A DNA stretch of 58,660 nt, taken from positions 1-58,660 of the forward strand of contig JAJFJZ010000024.1 in assembly GCA_021773565.1 (NCBI GenBank), given 5' to 3'. A program made the position numbers and the translations under genes. Positions 1 through 8,578 of the stretch are shown here, piece after piece; position 1 is the stretch's first letter, and every line of letters starts with the position of its first letter. The DNA comes from Gammaproteobacteria bacterium (GTDB lineage Bacteria > Pseudomonadota > Gammaproteobacteria > Pseudomonadales > Azotimanducaceae). The notes under the pieces are model-generated. The model was not told where the DNA came from, searched no databases, and worked only from the letters and a program-made list of their open reading frames with translations.

Positions 1-392
1 CCTGCGCCAATAAATGCACGTGCGGGGTATTCTGCGGTGAAATAGGTTTTATATATTTCATTAAATGCCGAATAGTGCGAAACATCAGAACAGAATATCT
101 GTACGGAAACCAGATCATCCATCGTCATTCCTGCAGATTCCAGACTAGCCTTTATAGCATTGAGTACGTTGCGTGCCTCCTCGGTCGCCTTGTCAGGTAT
201 CTTACCCTTCCCATCCAGTCCAATAGCACCGGACAGGTACAGGGTTTCGCCAATCTGGACCGCACCACTAAACGGCACCGCATCCTTTTCACTCGCGGAT
301 CGAGCATCGATATAGGTGCGTGTGTCTTTAGCCTGTGCACTGGTTGCGGCCATGATTACAAATACCAAAGAACTGAGCGCCGAGGCTTTCAT
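1..392 (-). CDS. Exported RidA/YjgF-family protein (3' end outside window)
   Basis: The gene reads leftward from an ATG at 392-390 with an AGGA-type ribosome site just upstream. It leaves the window without a stop, so only about 130 residues are visible. Residues 1-21 form a Sec signal peptide ending in SAQA, so the protein should be periplasmic. The mature part has the RidA pattern: SGAVQIGETLYLSGAIG, then a helix with ATEEARNVLNAIKASLESAG, then DDLVSVQIF. Cytosolic RidA hydrolyses reactive enamine/imine intermediates made by PLP enzymes; the substrate of an exported homologue is unknown. The C-terminal part with the usual RidA arginine and glutamate is beyond the edge, so catalytic competence cannot be judged. 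It is divergent from the hydrolase at 488. Family call is firm, role is open. Confidence 0.85.
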   Translation of the reverse strand, partial: MKASALSSLVFVIMAATSAQAKDTRTYIDARSASEKDAVPFSGAVQIGETLYLSGAIGLDGKGKIPDKATEEARNVLNAIKASLESAGMTMDDLVSVQIFCSDVSHYSAFNEIYKTYFTAEYPARAFIGA

Positions 393-487
393 GTATTTTT
401 CCTTTCTAATCTATTCATGCGTTTGTGTGTTCAGGGTAACATGGAGGAATAAACCTTCAAGCTCTTCACTGAGAATCGAGTGCGTCA

Positions 488-1429
488 ATGTTAAAAAAAA
501 CCTGTCTGGGCCTTCTAACGCTTTTCTTTGTGTCTTTCATTTTCGCATACTTTACCTACGCGGGCTTTCGAGACAAACAACTCGAAATATTGTTGTCCAA
601 CAGTCAGGTGGCGGAGACATCAGTCGGGCCTATCGAGTATCGCCTTGTTGGTGATTATGGCCCCATGGTACTTTTTTTACATGGCACTCCAGGCGGTTAT
701 GATCAGATTGATGAACTTCCGGGGATACGCATTCTGGCTCCATCGCGGCCTGGTTATCTGCGTACACCCTTAACTGTTGGCAAATCTCCTGCTGAACAGG
801 CCCATGCATACGCGGCACTGTTGGATGTTCTTAACATCGATTCCGTGGTGGTGATGGGGGCTTCGGGTGGCGGACCGTCCTCCATTTCGTTTGCAGCGAT
901 GTACCCGGAGCGAACCTCGGCCTTAATCGCGATGGAGGCTGTTTCCCAAATCATTCCGAGTAATGAGGGCGCGCCAGAAATGCCCGTGTTCATGCGTTCG
1001 GATTTTCTTATGTGGGTGACGCTTTCCACGATGGAAAATTTTCTGGATGCTAAAGCGATTGTTAAAATACTGGTACCGGACGAGGCGATTCAGGATCTTA
1101 TCTTGAGCGACGCAAAAAAAACGGCCAGGGTAAAGTCCCTGATCTGGTCAGCGTGGCCAATTTCGCAGCGCGAAACCGGGCAAGCCAACGATATCTCACA
1201 GTTTGCCATGCTTGATCTTGCCAGCAGAGAGGTCACAGTGCCCACTCTGATAATTCATGGAGACAGAGATATCAATGTCCCGTTTCGTCATAGCGACATG
1301 CTTGCCAGACAAATTCCAGGCTCGATACTGCATGTTGTTGAAGGGGGTGATCATATGATGCCATTTTCCCATTCTGAAGAGGTGGACATGGCCATGGAGC
1401 GATTTCTGAAAAAACACAACATAGAGTAG
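488..1429 (+). CDS. Alpha/beta-fold hydrolase, membrane-anchored
   Basis: A 313-residue alpha/beta hydrolase. Residues 7-24 are strongly hydrophobic and look like an uncleaved signal anchor, placing the catalytic domain in the periplasm. The oxyanion-loop motif HGTPGG is at about 65-70, the nucleophile elbow GASGG has Ser126, the acid is in HGDRD (Asp259 or Asp261) and the catalytic His is His289 in GGDHMM. The full Ser-Asp-His triad is therefore present. The substrate cannot be read from the sequence. The ribosome site is weak (GAG about 8 bases upstream of ATG). A second exported hydrolase follows 58 bases downstream on the same strand, so the two may be co-transcribed. Confidence 0.85.
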   Translation: MLKKTCLGLLTLFFVSFIFAYFTYAGFRDKQLEILLSNSQVAETSVGPIEYRLVGDYGPMVLFLHGTPGGYDQIDELPGIRILAPSRPGYLRTPLTVGKSPAEQAHAYAALLDVLNIDSVVVMGASGGGPSSISFAAMYPERTSALIAMEAVSQIIPSNEGAPEMPVFMRSDFLMWVTLSTMENFLDAKAIVKILVPDEAIQDLILSDAKKTARVKSLIWSAWPISQRETGQANDISQFAMLDLASREVTVPTLIIHGDRDINVPFRHSDMLARQIPGSILHVVEGGDHMMPFSHSEEVDMAMERFLKKHNIE

Positions 1430-1487
1430 GTGCAAATAATGTTTTGGGTAATACTCGCATGCAATCTCAACTTTCTGGATCAATGAA

Positions 1488-2765
1488 ATGAAGATAATCC
1501 TCTATATTGCACTGGTTAATTTGTTGTTGACGATTAACACAAATGCGCAGCACAACAACATAGCCGGTATGCGGCCAGACGCACCGGAGCTTGCCAGGCC
1601 GGGCAGTTTCAATATCGGTGTACGCACGATTCATTTGAGCCACAAAAACCAGATTGATGTGGTGGCGACCGTAGATGGTGAAAAACTTCCGTACTACGAC
1701 CGTCCACTCACTATCGAAGTCTGGTATCCGGCCAACACAGATAAGGACAGTGGTGAATATAAAAATGTACTGCTAAGTGATGCAAAAACAGTGGTTAGTC
1801 TGTACGGGCGTGCCGTGCGAGATGCAGCAGCCCTAAGCGGTGAACAAGCTTACCCGCTAATAGTAATGTCCCACGGCTATCCGGGTAATCGCTATTTGAT
1901 GAGCCATTTTGGGGAAAACCTTGCCTCAAAAGGGTATGTAGTCGCCTCCATCGACCACACAGACAGCCTGTATCAGGATGCGGCAGCGTTCCATAGCACC
2001 TTACTCAATCGTTCTTTGGACCAGAAGTTTGTCCTGCAAGAAATGCAGCGTATGAGTGACACTGACGACCATTTTTTATCTGGAATGGTCGATACCTTAA
2101 ATGCCGGATTGATGGGTTACTCCATGGGCGGTTACGGTGCGCTGATCAGTGCCGGAAGTGGTATTACCCAAGTTAATGCGCAGGCGAAAGAAATTTCCCC
2201 GAACGGAATTCTAAAACAGGTGATGACGGGAAGTGCTGGACTTGAAGCCATAGTGGAGGGTGGCTTTAAGGCTATCGTAGCCTTTGCCCCGTGGGGAATG
2301 GAACATGGATTTTGGGACGACCAGGCTCTGGGCGCTATCCGGGTACCCGTGTTTTTTATATCCGGTAGTGAAGACGAAACTTCCGGGTACGAAACCGGCA
2401 CCAGATTAATTTTTGCGAAAAGCACAAATATAGACCGCTATTTGCTGACTTTCGATAACGCAAATCACAATGCCGTTGCCCCGATACCGGCGCCGGATGA
2501 AGCCTGGGAGGCGGTTTACAATAATGGGCAGTATCGTGCCTACACGCACTATACCGACATGGTGTGGGATAGCGTGCGTGCAAACAACATCGCCCAACAT
2601 TTCGTGACCGCGTATTTTGGGAAAATGCTCAAAAATGATCCGGGAATGGACGATTATCTCAAGCTGGTTCCAGAGTCGAATGCGGGTATCGATGAAACCA
2701 ATTGGGCAGGATTCAAACCCCGCAGTGCCAAGGGCCTCGTGCTGGAATATCTGCCAAAAGAGTGA
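1488..2765 (+). CDS. Exported alpha/beta hydrolase, PAF-acetylhydrolase/dienelactone-hydrolase-like
   Basis: A 425-residue protein with a Sec signal peptide (residues 1-20, ending TNA). The mature part has the RPLTIEVWYPA strand found in PAF-acetylhydrolase-like esterases, the oxyanion region SHGYPGNR (about 128-135), the nucleophile elbow GYSMGG with Ser212, and late acid and His candidates in SGSEDE and NANHNA. It is likely a periplasmic or secreted esterase or lipase-like enzyme; its substrate is unknown. It lies just downstream of another hydrolase and converges on the GGDEF-EAL gene, with only 25 bases between the stop codons and no clear terminator hairpin there. Confidence 0.85.
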   Translation: MKIILYIALVNLLLTINTNAQHNNIAGMRPDAPELARPGSFNIGVRTIHLSHKNQIDVVATVDGEKLPYYDRPLTIEVWYPANTDKDSGEYKNVLLSDAKTVVSLYGRAVRDAAALSGEQAYPLIVMSHGYPGNRYLMSHFGENLASKGYVVASIDHTDSLYQDAAAFHSTLLNRSLDQKFVLQEMQRMSDTDDHFLSGMVDTLNAGLMGYSMGGYGALISAGSGITQVNAQAKEISPNGILKQVMTGSAGLEAIVEGGFKAIVAFAPWGMEHGFWDDQALGAIRVPVFFISGSEDETSGYETGTRLIFAKSTNIDRYLLTFDNANHNAVAPIPAPDEAWEAVYNNGQYRAYTHYTDMVWDSVRANNIAQHFVTAYFGKMLKNDPGMDDYLKLVPESNAGIDETNWAGFKPRSAKGLVLEYLPKE

Positions 2766-2790
2766 AGTCGAAAAAAGGGCAGGTTTATGT

Positions 2791-4032
2791 TTAGTGCAAA
2801 AGCACTGCAAACCGCTCCTTGTTCATGGGAGCGCCGAGATAAAACCCCTCACCGAGATCGCATCCAGCGTCGATGAGCCAGGATACGGATTCGCCGTTTT
2901 CAATGCCGGCTGCCAGTACGGGTGTAGAAAACTTGTGGCATAACTCGATAAGAGATTGGCACAATTTCTGATTTGCCGTGTCTTCTGCGAGATTATGTAT
3001 GAGGCTTTGATCCAGTTTGATTTGGTCCAATGACAGCTCGCAAATGCTTTGAATAGAGGTGTCAATACCACCAAAATTTGAAATGGATATTTTGATTCCC
3101 AGTTCCCTTAACCTGTTCAGGGAGTGCAGGGTTTCCCCGGTTTCTCTTCCCGAAACCCAGTCTGACAGTTCGATCATGATTCGGTTAGCCGGAACGTTCC
3201 ACAGAATCAGTTCCTCCTGAATCAGGTTGATCAGGGTTGCGTTGATGCAGGAGGCGTCTATTTGTAGTGAAATACAGGTTTCACTGGCAAACTCCAGTGA
3301 ATCTCTAACAACGGTACGTAGACAATGTTGTGTTACCTGCCACAAGGCATTGGCAGACAGTAAGGGCATGAATTCCGCCTGTGGGATGAGAATACCCTCG
3401 CGCCTCCAGCAAACCTGAGCTTCTGCTCCAGCAAGAATGCCGTCCGAGAGGCGGTATTTTGCCTGATAGTCCAGGCTTATATCCTGAGTATCCAAATTTG
3501 CCAGGGCTGCATCGTTAAGACGAGGTTCTACAGCGGTATGGGACTGTTGGTCGCTGGATTTTATCTCGTAAGATGTACCAAGAGCCAGGGCCTGCTGCCT
3601 GGCTTGTTCTGCCTGGCGAAGAATAATTACCTTGTTCTCTTCCATGACAAATTCAGAAGCGAAACAATGTACCCAACCAACATGAACGTCAAGGGGCAAG
3701 GAGTAATTTTCATCTTCAAATGGCCAGTCAAACAGTCTTTCAAGTTTAAGTGCCGCGAGTAGTAAATGATTAGCGTCATTCAAATCTGACAGCACCAGAT
3801 AAACCCGCGAATCTGAAAACTCGATGAGTGCATCGCTATCGCGTAAAAATACGCGGCAACGTCGGGCAAATTCTTCCATGACCAGATGCGCAGCATCAAT
3901 ACCAAATTCAGCAATCAGTGCGCCAACATTATCCAGTGTAACAACTCCAAAAGCCGCTTTTTGATTGAGTGTAGCAAGCAAGCCATGGTGTGAGGCATCC
4001 GGGTCGCATTGACTGCCGCTAATTATTCTCAC
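2791..4032 (-). CDS. Degenerate GGDEF-EAL domain protein
   Basis: A 413-residue cytosolic protein. Residues about 25-150 resemble a GGDEF domain, but where the GGDEF loop should be (about 72-80) the sequence reads FSDSRVYLV, so cyclase activity is not expected. Residues about 185-410 form an EAL domain. The signature is EAQ (204-206) instead of EAL, and the metal-binding DDFGTG loop is replaced by SNFGG (318-322), while the IKLD strand (338-341) is kept. Loss of the loop aspartates argues against c-di-GMP hydrolysis and for a binding or protein-interaction role. Its start overlaps the stop of the upstream HD-GYP gene by four bases, so translation is probably coupled. Confidence 0.88.
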   Translation of the reverse strand: MRIISGSQCDPDASHHGLLATLNQKAAFGVVTLDNVGALIAEFGIDAAHLVMEEFARRCRVFLRDSDALIEFSDSRVYLVLSDLNDANHLLLAALKLERLFDWPFEDENYSLPLDVHVGWVHCFASEFVMEENKVIILRQAEQARQQALALGTSYEIKSSDQQSHTAVEPRLNDAALANLDTQDISLDYQAKYRLSDGILAGAEAQVCWRREGILIPQAEFMPLLSANALWQVTQHCLRTVVRDSLEFASETCISLQIDASCINATLINLIQEELILWNVPANRIMIELSDWVSGRETGETLHSLNRLRELGIKISISNFGGIDTSIQSICELSLDQIKLDQSLIHNLAEDTANQKLCQSLIELCHKFSTPVLAAGIENGESVSWLIDAGCDLGEGFYLGAPMNKERFAVLLH

Positions 4033-5306
4033 AGGAAATATTTACCCGGATCGATGCCATAGGCATTGATTGGAAGTTCCTTGTTAATCCAGGTGGTTGG
4101 TCTGCCATCCTCAACAGATGCTGCCAGATCGATTATGACGAAATTACTTTTCATCTGCTTTTCTTTATCCATAATCAGCATTACTTTCGGCTTGAGTCTT
4201 AGCGCATCATTTTGCGAAACCACCACACCTACTGAGCCGTCGTTTAGTTCTACGATAGTGCCAACAGGAAAAACACCAATAGCTTTGATGAAGTGTTCGA
4301 CCAGTTCTTTCTGGTATAAGCCCTTGGAATCAGAGTGTGCGTTCTTCAGCAATTCCTGTACCGCTTCAAATGAAGAAAGTGCTTTGGTATGTGGACGTTC
4401 AGAAATCATGGCATCGTAACTGTCTACAATTGCAGCGATACGGCCGGATACGGGAATCTCGTTTGCAGATAAACCAAGGGGATAACCTGATCCGTCGTGT
4501 CGCTCGTGGTGGGTTTTAATCATTTCCAACACGCCTTCTTCAACACCAGCCTCTTTCGCCAGTTTTACGCCCTCTTCAACATGGGATTTGGTGAGTTCCC
4601 AGTTTTCATCGGACAGTGGCTCTGTGCTGTTAATCAATTCTATGGGTAATTCGAGTTTGCCAATGTCCATAAGGGATGCACCCAGAGCGAATTGGTCAAT
4701 TTCCTTGCGGGGGAATCCAAGTTCGCGTGCCAGCAGGGCAGTCCAAACCGCGCAGGACAATGCATGGGCATAACTGTATTCGCCAAGAGATCGCATGCGC
4801 AGTAGTGCTGCAATCGCCATTTTGTTGCGCATAACGCTATTTACCAGTGGCTGAACTGCAGATTCTATTTCTTCGCAGTTAATCGACCCGGATTTTTGCA
4901 GTTTATCAACTACCGATTTCATAACGACGATCGCATCCTCCAGGGAAGTTTGTGCGGGCGCCATTTCGTCGGATACTTTAACAGTATTGCTGTAAATTTT
5001 TGGGTTGGCCGGGCGGATTGAGTCCAGATAGATAATGTTACTATCCGGTTTGCTTGCAGCAACTTTGGGTTCGCTGGTAAACGCTATCGAATCCACCAAT
5101 TGTGAGTCATATCGGCGCGGGTCAACATAGACAAAGGTGCATTCCTCTGCGAGTGATTCCAGGCTTTGCGTGGAATCCAGATAAAATCCCTGAATAGGGC
5201 TTGAGCTTTCCAGCCAGGGTTTATCCAGCCCCGCAACAAACATTCCGAGAACCAGATTTTCAACCGCTACCATTTGTAGCCCTGCTACGGGCTTGAAATC
5301 ATCCAT
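4029..5306 (-). CDS. HD-GYP domain protein with N-terminal DUF3391, altered HD dyad
   Basis: A 425-residue protein. Residues 1-100 match the DUF3391 domain that precedes HD-GYP domains in many gammaproteobacteria; about 165-345 is the HD-GYP domain. The first metal His is present (His181), and the HH (266-267) and DGSGYP (271-276) motifs are intact. The HD dyad, normally HDxGK, reads MDIGK at 213-217, so one expected metal ligand is missing. HD-GYP proteins hydrolyse c-di-GMP; this one may be impaired or use an altered metal site. It is first in a two-gene unit with the degenerate GGDEF-EAL protein. About 225 bases without a gene lie upstream and should hold the promoter. Confidence 0.9.
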   Translation of the reverse strand: MDDFKPVAGLQMVAVENLVLGMFVAGLDKPWLESSSPIQGFYLDSTQSLESLAEECTFVYVDPRRYDSQLVDSIAFTSEPKVAASKPDSNIIYLDSIRPANPKIYSNTVKVSDEMAPAQTSLEDAIVVMKSVVDKLQKSGSINCEEIESAVQPLVNSVMRNKMAIAALLRMRSLGEYSYAHALSCAVWTALLARELGFPRKEIDQFALGASLMDIGKLELPIELINSTEPLSDENWELTKSHVEEGVKLAKEAGVEEGVLEMIKTHHERHDGSGYPLGLSANEIPVSGRIAAIVDSYDAMISERPHTKALSSFEAVQELLKNAHSDSKGLYQKELVEHFIKAIGVFPVGTIVELNDGSVGVVVSQNDALRLKPKVMLIMDKEKQMKSNFVIIDLAASVEDGRPTTWINKELPINAYGIDPGKYFL

Positions 5307-5531
5307 TTAACCTGTCACTTCAGTCAGGGGCTCAGTTGTAGAGCCGGTTGCAGTGTAAGGGTCTCATTGTGCGGAAGCTAAAAGTGTGATGTAGCTAGCA
5401 GAAAATTGTCTTTGTACCGGGATATTGGGCTTTAGAGCGCAAGCTGAGACTGGTGTCCCAGAGACTTGCAGCATGGTAGAAAGACGGGGATGCGCCCATG
5501 TGAGCGAGGTTGGGAAGAGATGTTCTGTAAT

Positions 5532-5777
5532 CTAGCCGCCAGGTATTCTTGGCAATAGAAATACTTCCGAATCAGGGGGTATTTTTGTGTTCCAGTTGTC
5601 CCGGTAGATTTCACCGTCTATGGATACAGCTATCCCCGCCTCTATGTGCGCATCAAGTTGTGGATACCTTTCTGCGATATTAAACAACAGTTCGCGAATG
5701 GTATCCGCGGTTACGTCAATAACTTCCAGGTTATCTGCAGCCGAGCGCAGTTGTCCGCTCAGGCGAACATGATGCAT
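5532..5777 (-). CDS. MoaD/ThiS-like ubiquitin-fold protein
   Basis: An 81-residue protein ending in the Gly-Gly tail (PRIPGG) that defines MoaD/ThiS-type sulfur carriers, with the usual beta-grasp pattern: LSGQLR, TIRELLFNIAERYP, VSIDGEIY, SEVFLLP. MoaD is thiocarboxylated on its C-terminal glycine and supplies sulfur for molybdopterin. This copy is the last gene of an operon encoding a molybdenum hydroxylase, 21 bases after the Mo-subunit gene, so a dedicated role in cofactor supply or maturation is plausible. No MoaE or MoeB partner is in the window. Alternatively it could be a generic beta-grasp accessory protein. Confidence 0.8.
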   Translation of the reverse strand: MHHVRLSGQLRSAADNLEVIDVTADTIRELLFNIAERYPQLDAHIEAGIAVSIDGEIYRDNWNTKIPPDSEVFLLPRIPGG

Positions 5778-5798
5778 ATTTGCACCTCAAGAGCTTCC

Positions 5799-8063
5799 CT
5801 AGCTGGAAGTTGCATCATCCAGTGCTTTTAAAATACGCGGAGGTGACATGGGTACATGATCCATGCGAACTCCCACAGCGTTGGATATCGCGTTACCGAT
5901 CGCAGCCAATGGTGGAACAATCGATGTTTCCCCTACTCCGCGCACGCCATAGGGGTGGTTTGGATTGGGAATTTCAAGTATCTCGGTGTCGATAAAGGGC
6001 AGGTCGGAACATACCGGTATGCGGTAGTCCAGAAATCCCGGGTTTTGCAAACGACCATCATCACCGTATATGTATTCCTCATTCAGTGCCCAACCAATAC
6101 CCTGAGCTGCACCACCCTGGAACTGGCCTTCCACATAATCGGGATGAATGGCTTTTCCGGCATCCTGTACAACAGTGTAGCGAATCACTCGAGTCGCTCC
6201 GGTTTCGGGATCAACTTCAACATCACAGATATGGCTTGCAAACGATACACCAGCGTTGTCAGCAACCACTTCGTTGTGCCCGGCAATTGGGCCGCCAGTG
6301 TTTCCAGCCTTGGCAGCAATTTGTTTTATCGTGAGCCTTGGCAGGTTGCCGTGTTTTTTGCCTGTGGCCCTGGCTTCGCCGTTTTCCCAAACCACCGCAT
6401 CTACGGGAATGTCCCACATTTTCGCAGCTCGCTCGCGCAATACCTCGATTGCATTACGCGCAGCAAAAATAGTCGCCATGCCGGTTGAGAAAGTACCGCG
6501 ACTTCCCTCAGTCATGTCGTTGTAACCCAGGGACGCAGTGTCGGCTACATTTGTCTTAACCTGCTCATAGGGAATGCCAAGCTCTTCCGCTGCTATTAAA
6601 GAGATAGCAGCGCGAGATCCGCCTACGTCGATGGTGCCCACGGTAAGTGAAACTGTCCCATCGATTCCCACATTTAGATCGACACAGGTTTGTCCACCAA
6701 AATTAAACCAGAATCCACAAGCCATGCCACGACCCTGGTTTTTACCCAGTCGGGCGCGCATGTGCGGATGGTTTTTTACGGCATTTAGCGTCGGTTTAAT
6801 TCCGATAGGCCCATACACCGGACCGTAGGAAGCGCGAGTGCCCTGTTTAGCAGCGTTTTTAAGGCGAAATTCAAGTGGGTTCATACCGATTTCTGCGGCC
6901 AGCATGTCCATGGTGCTTTCTACGCCAAATGCCGCCATTGGTGCCGAAGGGGCACGGTAAGCTGTTACCTTGGGGCGATTGCAGAGAATGTCATAACCAA
7001 CGGTTTTGACATTCTTCAGGTCGTAACATGCAAAGGAGGTCATTGCACCGAGCATTGCCCAAATGCCGGGAAACGCGCCACCCTGGTATCTTAGCTCTGC
7101 GCTTGCAGCAGTAATGACGCCATTTTTCTTTGCACCAATTTTCACATCTACGGAGGTCGAGCTGGTAGGACCACTTGCGCGGAACACTTCTTCCCGGCTC
7201 ATAACTACTTTTACAGGGCGATTGGCTTTGCGGGATAATGCCAGCGCCACCGGTTCCATCCATACGTGGGTTTTACCACCAAAGCCGCCACCAATTTCCG
7301 AGGCGGTAACCTTGAGCTTGGCTACATCCATACCCAGCAACGAGGAACAGACGTTTCGAAACGTGAAGTGTCCCTGGGTAGTTACCCATAACTCGCCGGA
7401 GCCATCAGGACCAACACTGGCCAGACAGGCATGTGGTTCAATATAACCCTGGTGCGTCTGTTCGGTTTTCCAGGTTTTTTCGATGATCACATCGGCCTTG
7501 GCAAAACCTGCCTCAACGTCACCGTGACCAAATTGTGTCCGCTGGGATATATTGGACGGCTCGGTCGGCGCAGGATCAATACCCCGGGTAAATACCCAAT
7601 CATGAATAATTGGCGCGCCGGGTAATATGGCTTCGTCCACATCGGTAACATGGGGTAGCGCCTTGTATTGCACCTTGATGAGTTTGAGTGCTTTTTTTGC
7701 GGTCTGTGCATCCACTGCTGCAACGGCAGCCACGGCATGCCCATCGTATAATGCTCGGCCCCGTGCCATACAATTTTCCAGAATATTCTGCAGATCACGG
7801 TTGCCGCCTGTGAGGTCCGGCAGATCAGCACAGGTGAGTACTGCCTTAACACCAGGAAGTTTCTCGGCTTTTGAAGTGTCAATTTTTTTTATGATGGCGT
7901 GCGCGTGGGGTGAGCGCAGTATAAGGCCCACCAGCTGACCAGGAGCGGTAGCATCAGCTCCATATTTTGCGCGTCCGGTTACCTTGTCTATGCCGTCGGG
8001 TCGCTCGGGTCGTGTACCAATGACTTTAAACTTCTGTTTGGTGTAACTGTAATCGTGTGCCAT
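5799..8063 (-). CDS. Molybdenum hydroxylase large (Mo-binding) subunit, xanthine dehydrogenase/aldehyde oxidoreductase family
   Basis: Large subunit of an XDH/CO-dehydrogenase-type hydroxylase; it binds the molybdopterin cofactor and the organic substrate. The start chosen is ATG 8063-8061 (MAHDYSY, AAGGGA ribosome site), giving 754 residues. The longer open frame to 8174 would overlap the 2Fe-2S gene. Family marks are DGIDKVTGRAKYGAD at the N-terminus, the Mo-domain loop GGGFGGKTHVWMEP, AYRAPSAP, and the C-terminal GVRGVGETS carrying the catalytic glutamate. No AYRxxR or Cys-containing active-site loop as in CO dehydrogenase was seen, so CO oxidation is unlikely. The substrate (purine, aldehyde, N-heterocycle or other) cannot be told. 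It is third in the operon FAD, 2Fe-2S, Mo, MoaD-like. Confidence 0.92.
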   Translation of the reverse strand: MAHDYSYTKQKFKVIGTRPERPDGIDKVTGRAKYGADATAPGQLVGLILRSPHAHAIIKKIDTSKAEKLPGVKAVLTCADLPDLTGGNRDLQNILENCMARGRALYDGHAVAAVAAVDAQTAKKALKLIKVQYKALPHVTDVDEAILPGAPIIHDWVFTRGIDPAPTEPSNISQRTQFGHGDVEAGFAKADVIIEKTWKTEQTHQGYIEPHACLASVGPDGSGELWVTTQGHFTFRNVCSSLLGMDVAKLKVTASEIGGGFGGKTHVWMEPVALALSRKANRPVKVVMSREEVFRASGPTSSTSVDVKIGAKKNGVITAASAELRYQGGAFPGIWAMLGAMTSFACYDLKNVKTVGYDILCNRPKVTAYRAPSAPMAAFGVESTMDMLAAEIGMNPLEFRLKNAAKQGTRASYGPVYGPIGIKPTLNAVKNHPHMRARLGKNQGRGMACGFWFNFGGQTCVDLNVGIDGTVSLTVGTIDVGGSRAAISLIAAEELGIPYEQVKTNVADTASLGYNDMTEGSRGTFSTGMATIFAARNAIEVLRERAAKMWDIPVDAVVWENGEARATGKKHGNLPRLTIKQIAAKAGNTGGPIAGHNEVVADNAGVSFASHICDVEVDPETGATRVIRYTVVQDAGKAIHPDYVEGQFQGGAAQGIGWALNEEYIYGDDGRLQNPGFLDYRIPVCSDLPFIDTEILEIPNPNHPYGVRGVGETSIVPPLAAIGNAISNAVGVRMDHVPMSPPRILKALDDATSS

Positions 8064-8098
8064 GTCGTATTCCCTTGAATTTGTTGGCTGGTGTACCT

Positions 8099-8578
8099 CT
8101 ACTTTTTCTTCCGCATCTCTTTGGCGGCTGCCTGAACGGCCCTGACAATTTTGTCGTAGCCTGTACACCTGCATAAATTTCCAGCCAGCGCATAACGTAT
8201 TTCTTCCACAGTGGGATTTGGCTTGCGCTCAAGTAATGCTTTAGCTGCGACCAGAAAACCTGGCGTACAAATGCCACATTGCAGTGCTGCATGTTCTATA
8301 AATTTTTCCTGCAACGGATGCAGTTTATTGCCATCGGCCATACCTTCTACCGTCTCTATGCTATTGCCCGAGGCCTCTACGCCGAGTACCAGGCAGGAGC
8401 ACACCAGGCGTCCGTTCAGGGTAATACTACAGGCGCCGCAATCGCCGGTTCCGCAACCTTCCTTTACTCCTGTCAGACCTACTCTGTTGCGCAGGGCATC
8501 CAGCAGGGTTTCGTCTTGTGGACAGGCAAATTCAACGGTATCACCGTTAACTGTGGTGGAAACTAATACAGCAGACAT
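8099..8578 (-). CDS. Molybdenum hydroxylase small subunit, two 2Fe-2S clusters
   Basis: A 159-residue electron-transfer subunit of the same enzyme. The N-terminal plant-ferredoxin-like cluster is bound by Cys42, Cys47, Cys50 and Cys62 (GCGTGDCGAC, then CSC), and the C-terminal helical cluster by Cys101, Cys104, Cys136 and Cys138 (CGIC, then CRCTGY). Length and motif order match the CoxS/HcrC type. Electrons pass from the Mo site through these clusters to the FAD subunit. Its ATG (8578-8576) overlaps the stop of the FAD-subunit gene by one base (TAATG), so the subunits are probably made in equal amounts. Confidence 0.95.
   Translation of the reverse strand: MSAVLVSTTVNGDTVEFACPQDETLLDALRNRVGLTGVKEGCGTGDCGACSITLNGRLVCSCLVLGVEASGNSIETVEGMADGNKLHPLQEKFIEHAALQCGICTPGFLVAAKALLERKPNPTVEEIRYALAGNLCRCTGYDKIVRAVQAAAKEMRKKK

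Noticed and set aside
5856-6488. A 210-residue open frame on the plus strand inside the Mo-subunit gene
   Set aside because: It has no recognisable domain and lies antisense to a well-supported gene; it is a shadow frame.
8064-8174. An upstream extension of the Mo-subunit frame to 8174
   Set aside because: It overlaps the 2Fe-2S gene, lacks family similarity and has no ribosome site; the ATG at 8063 fits better.
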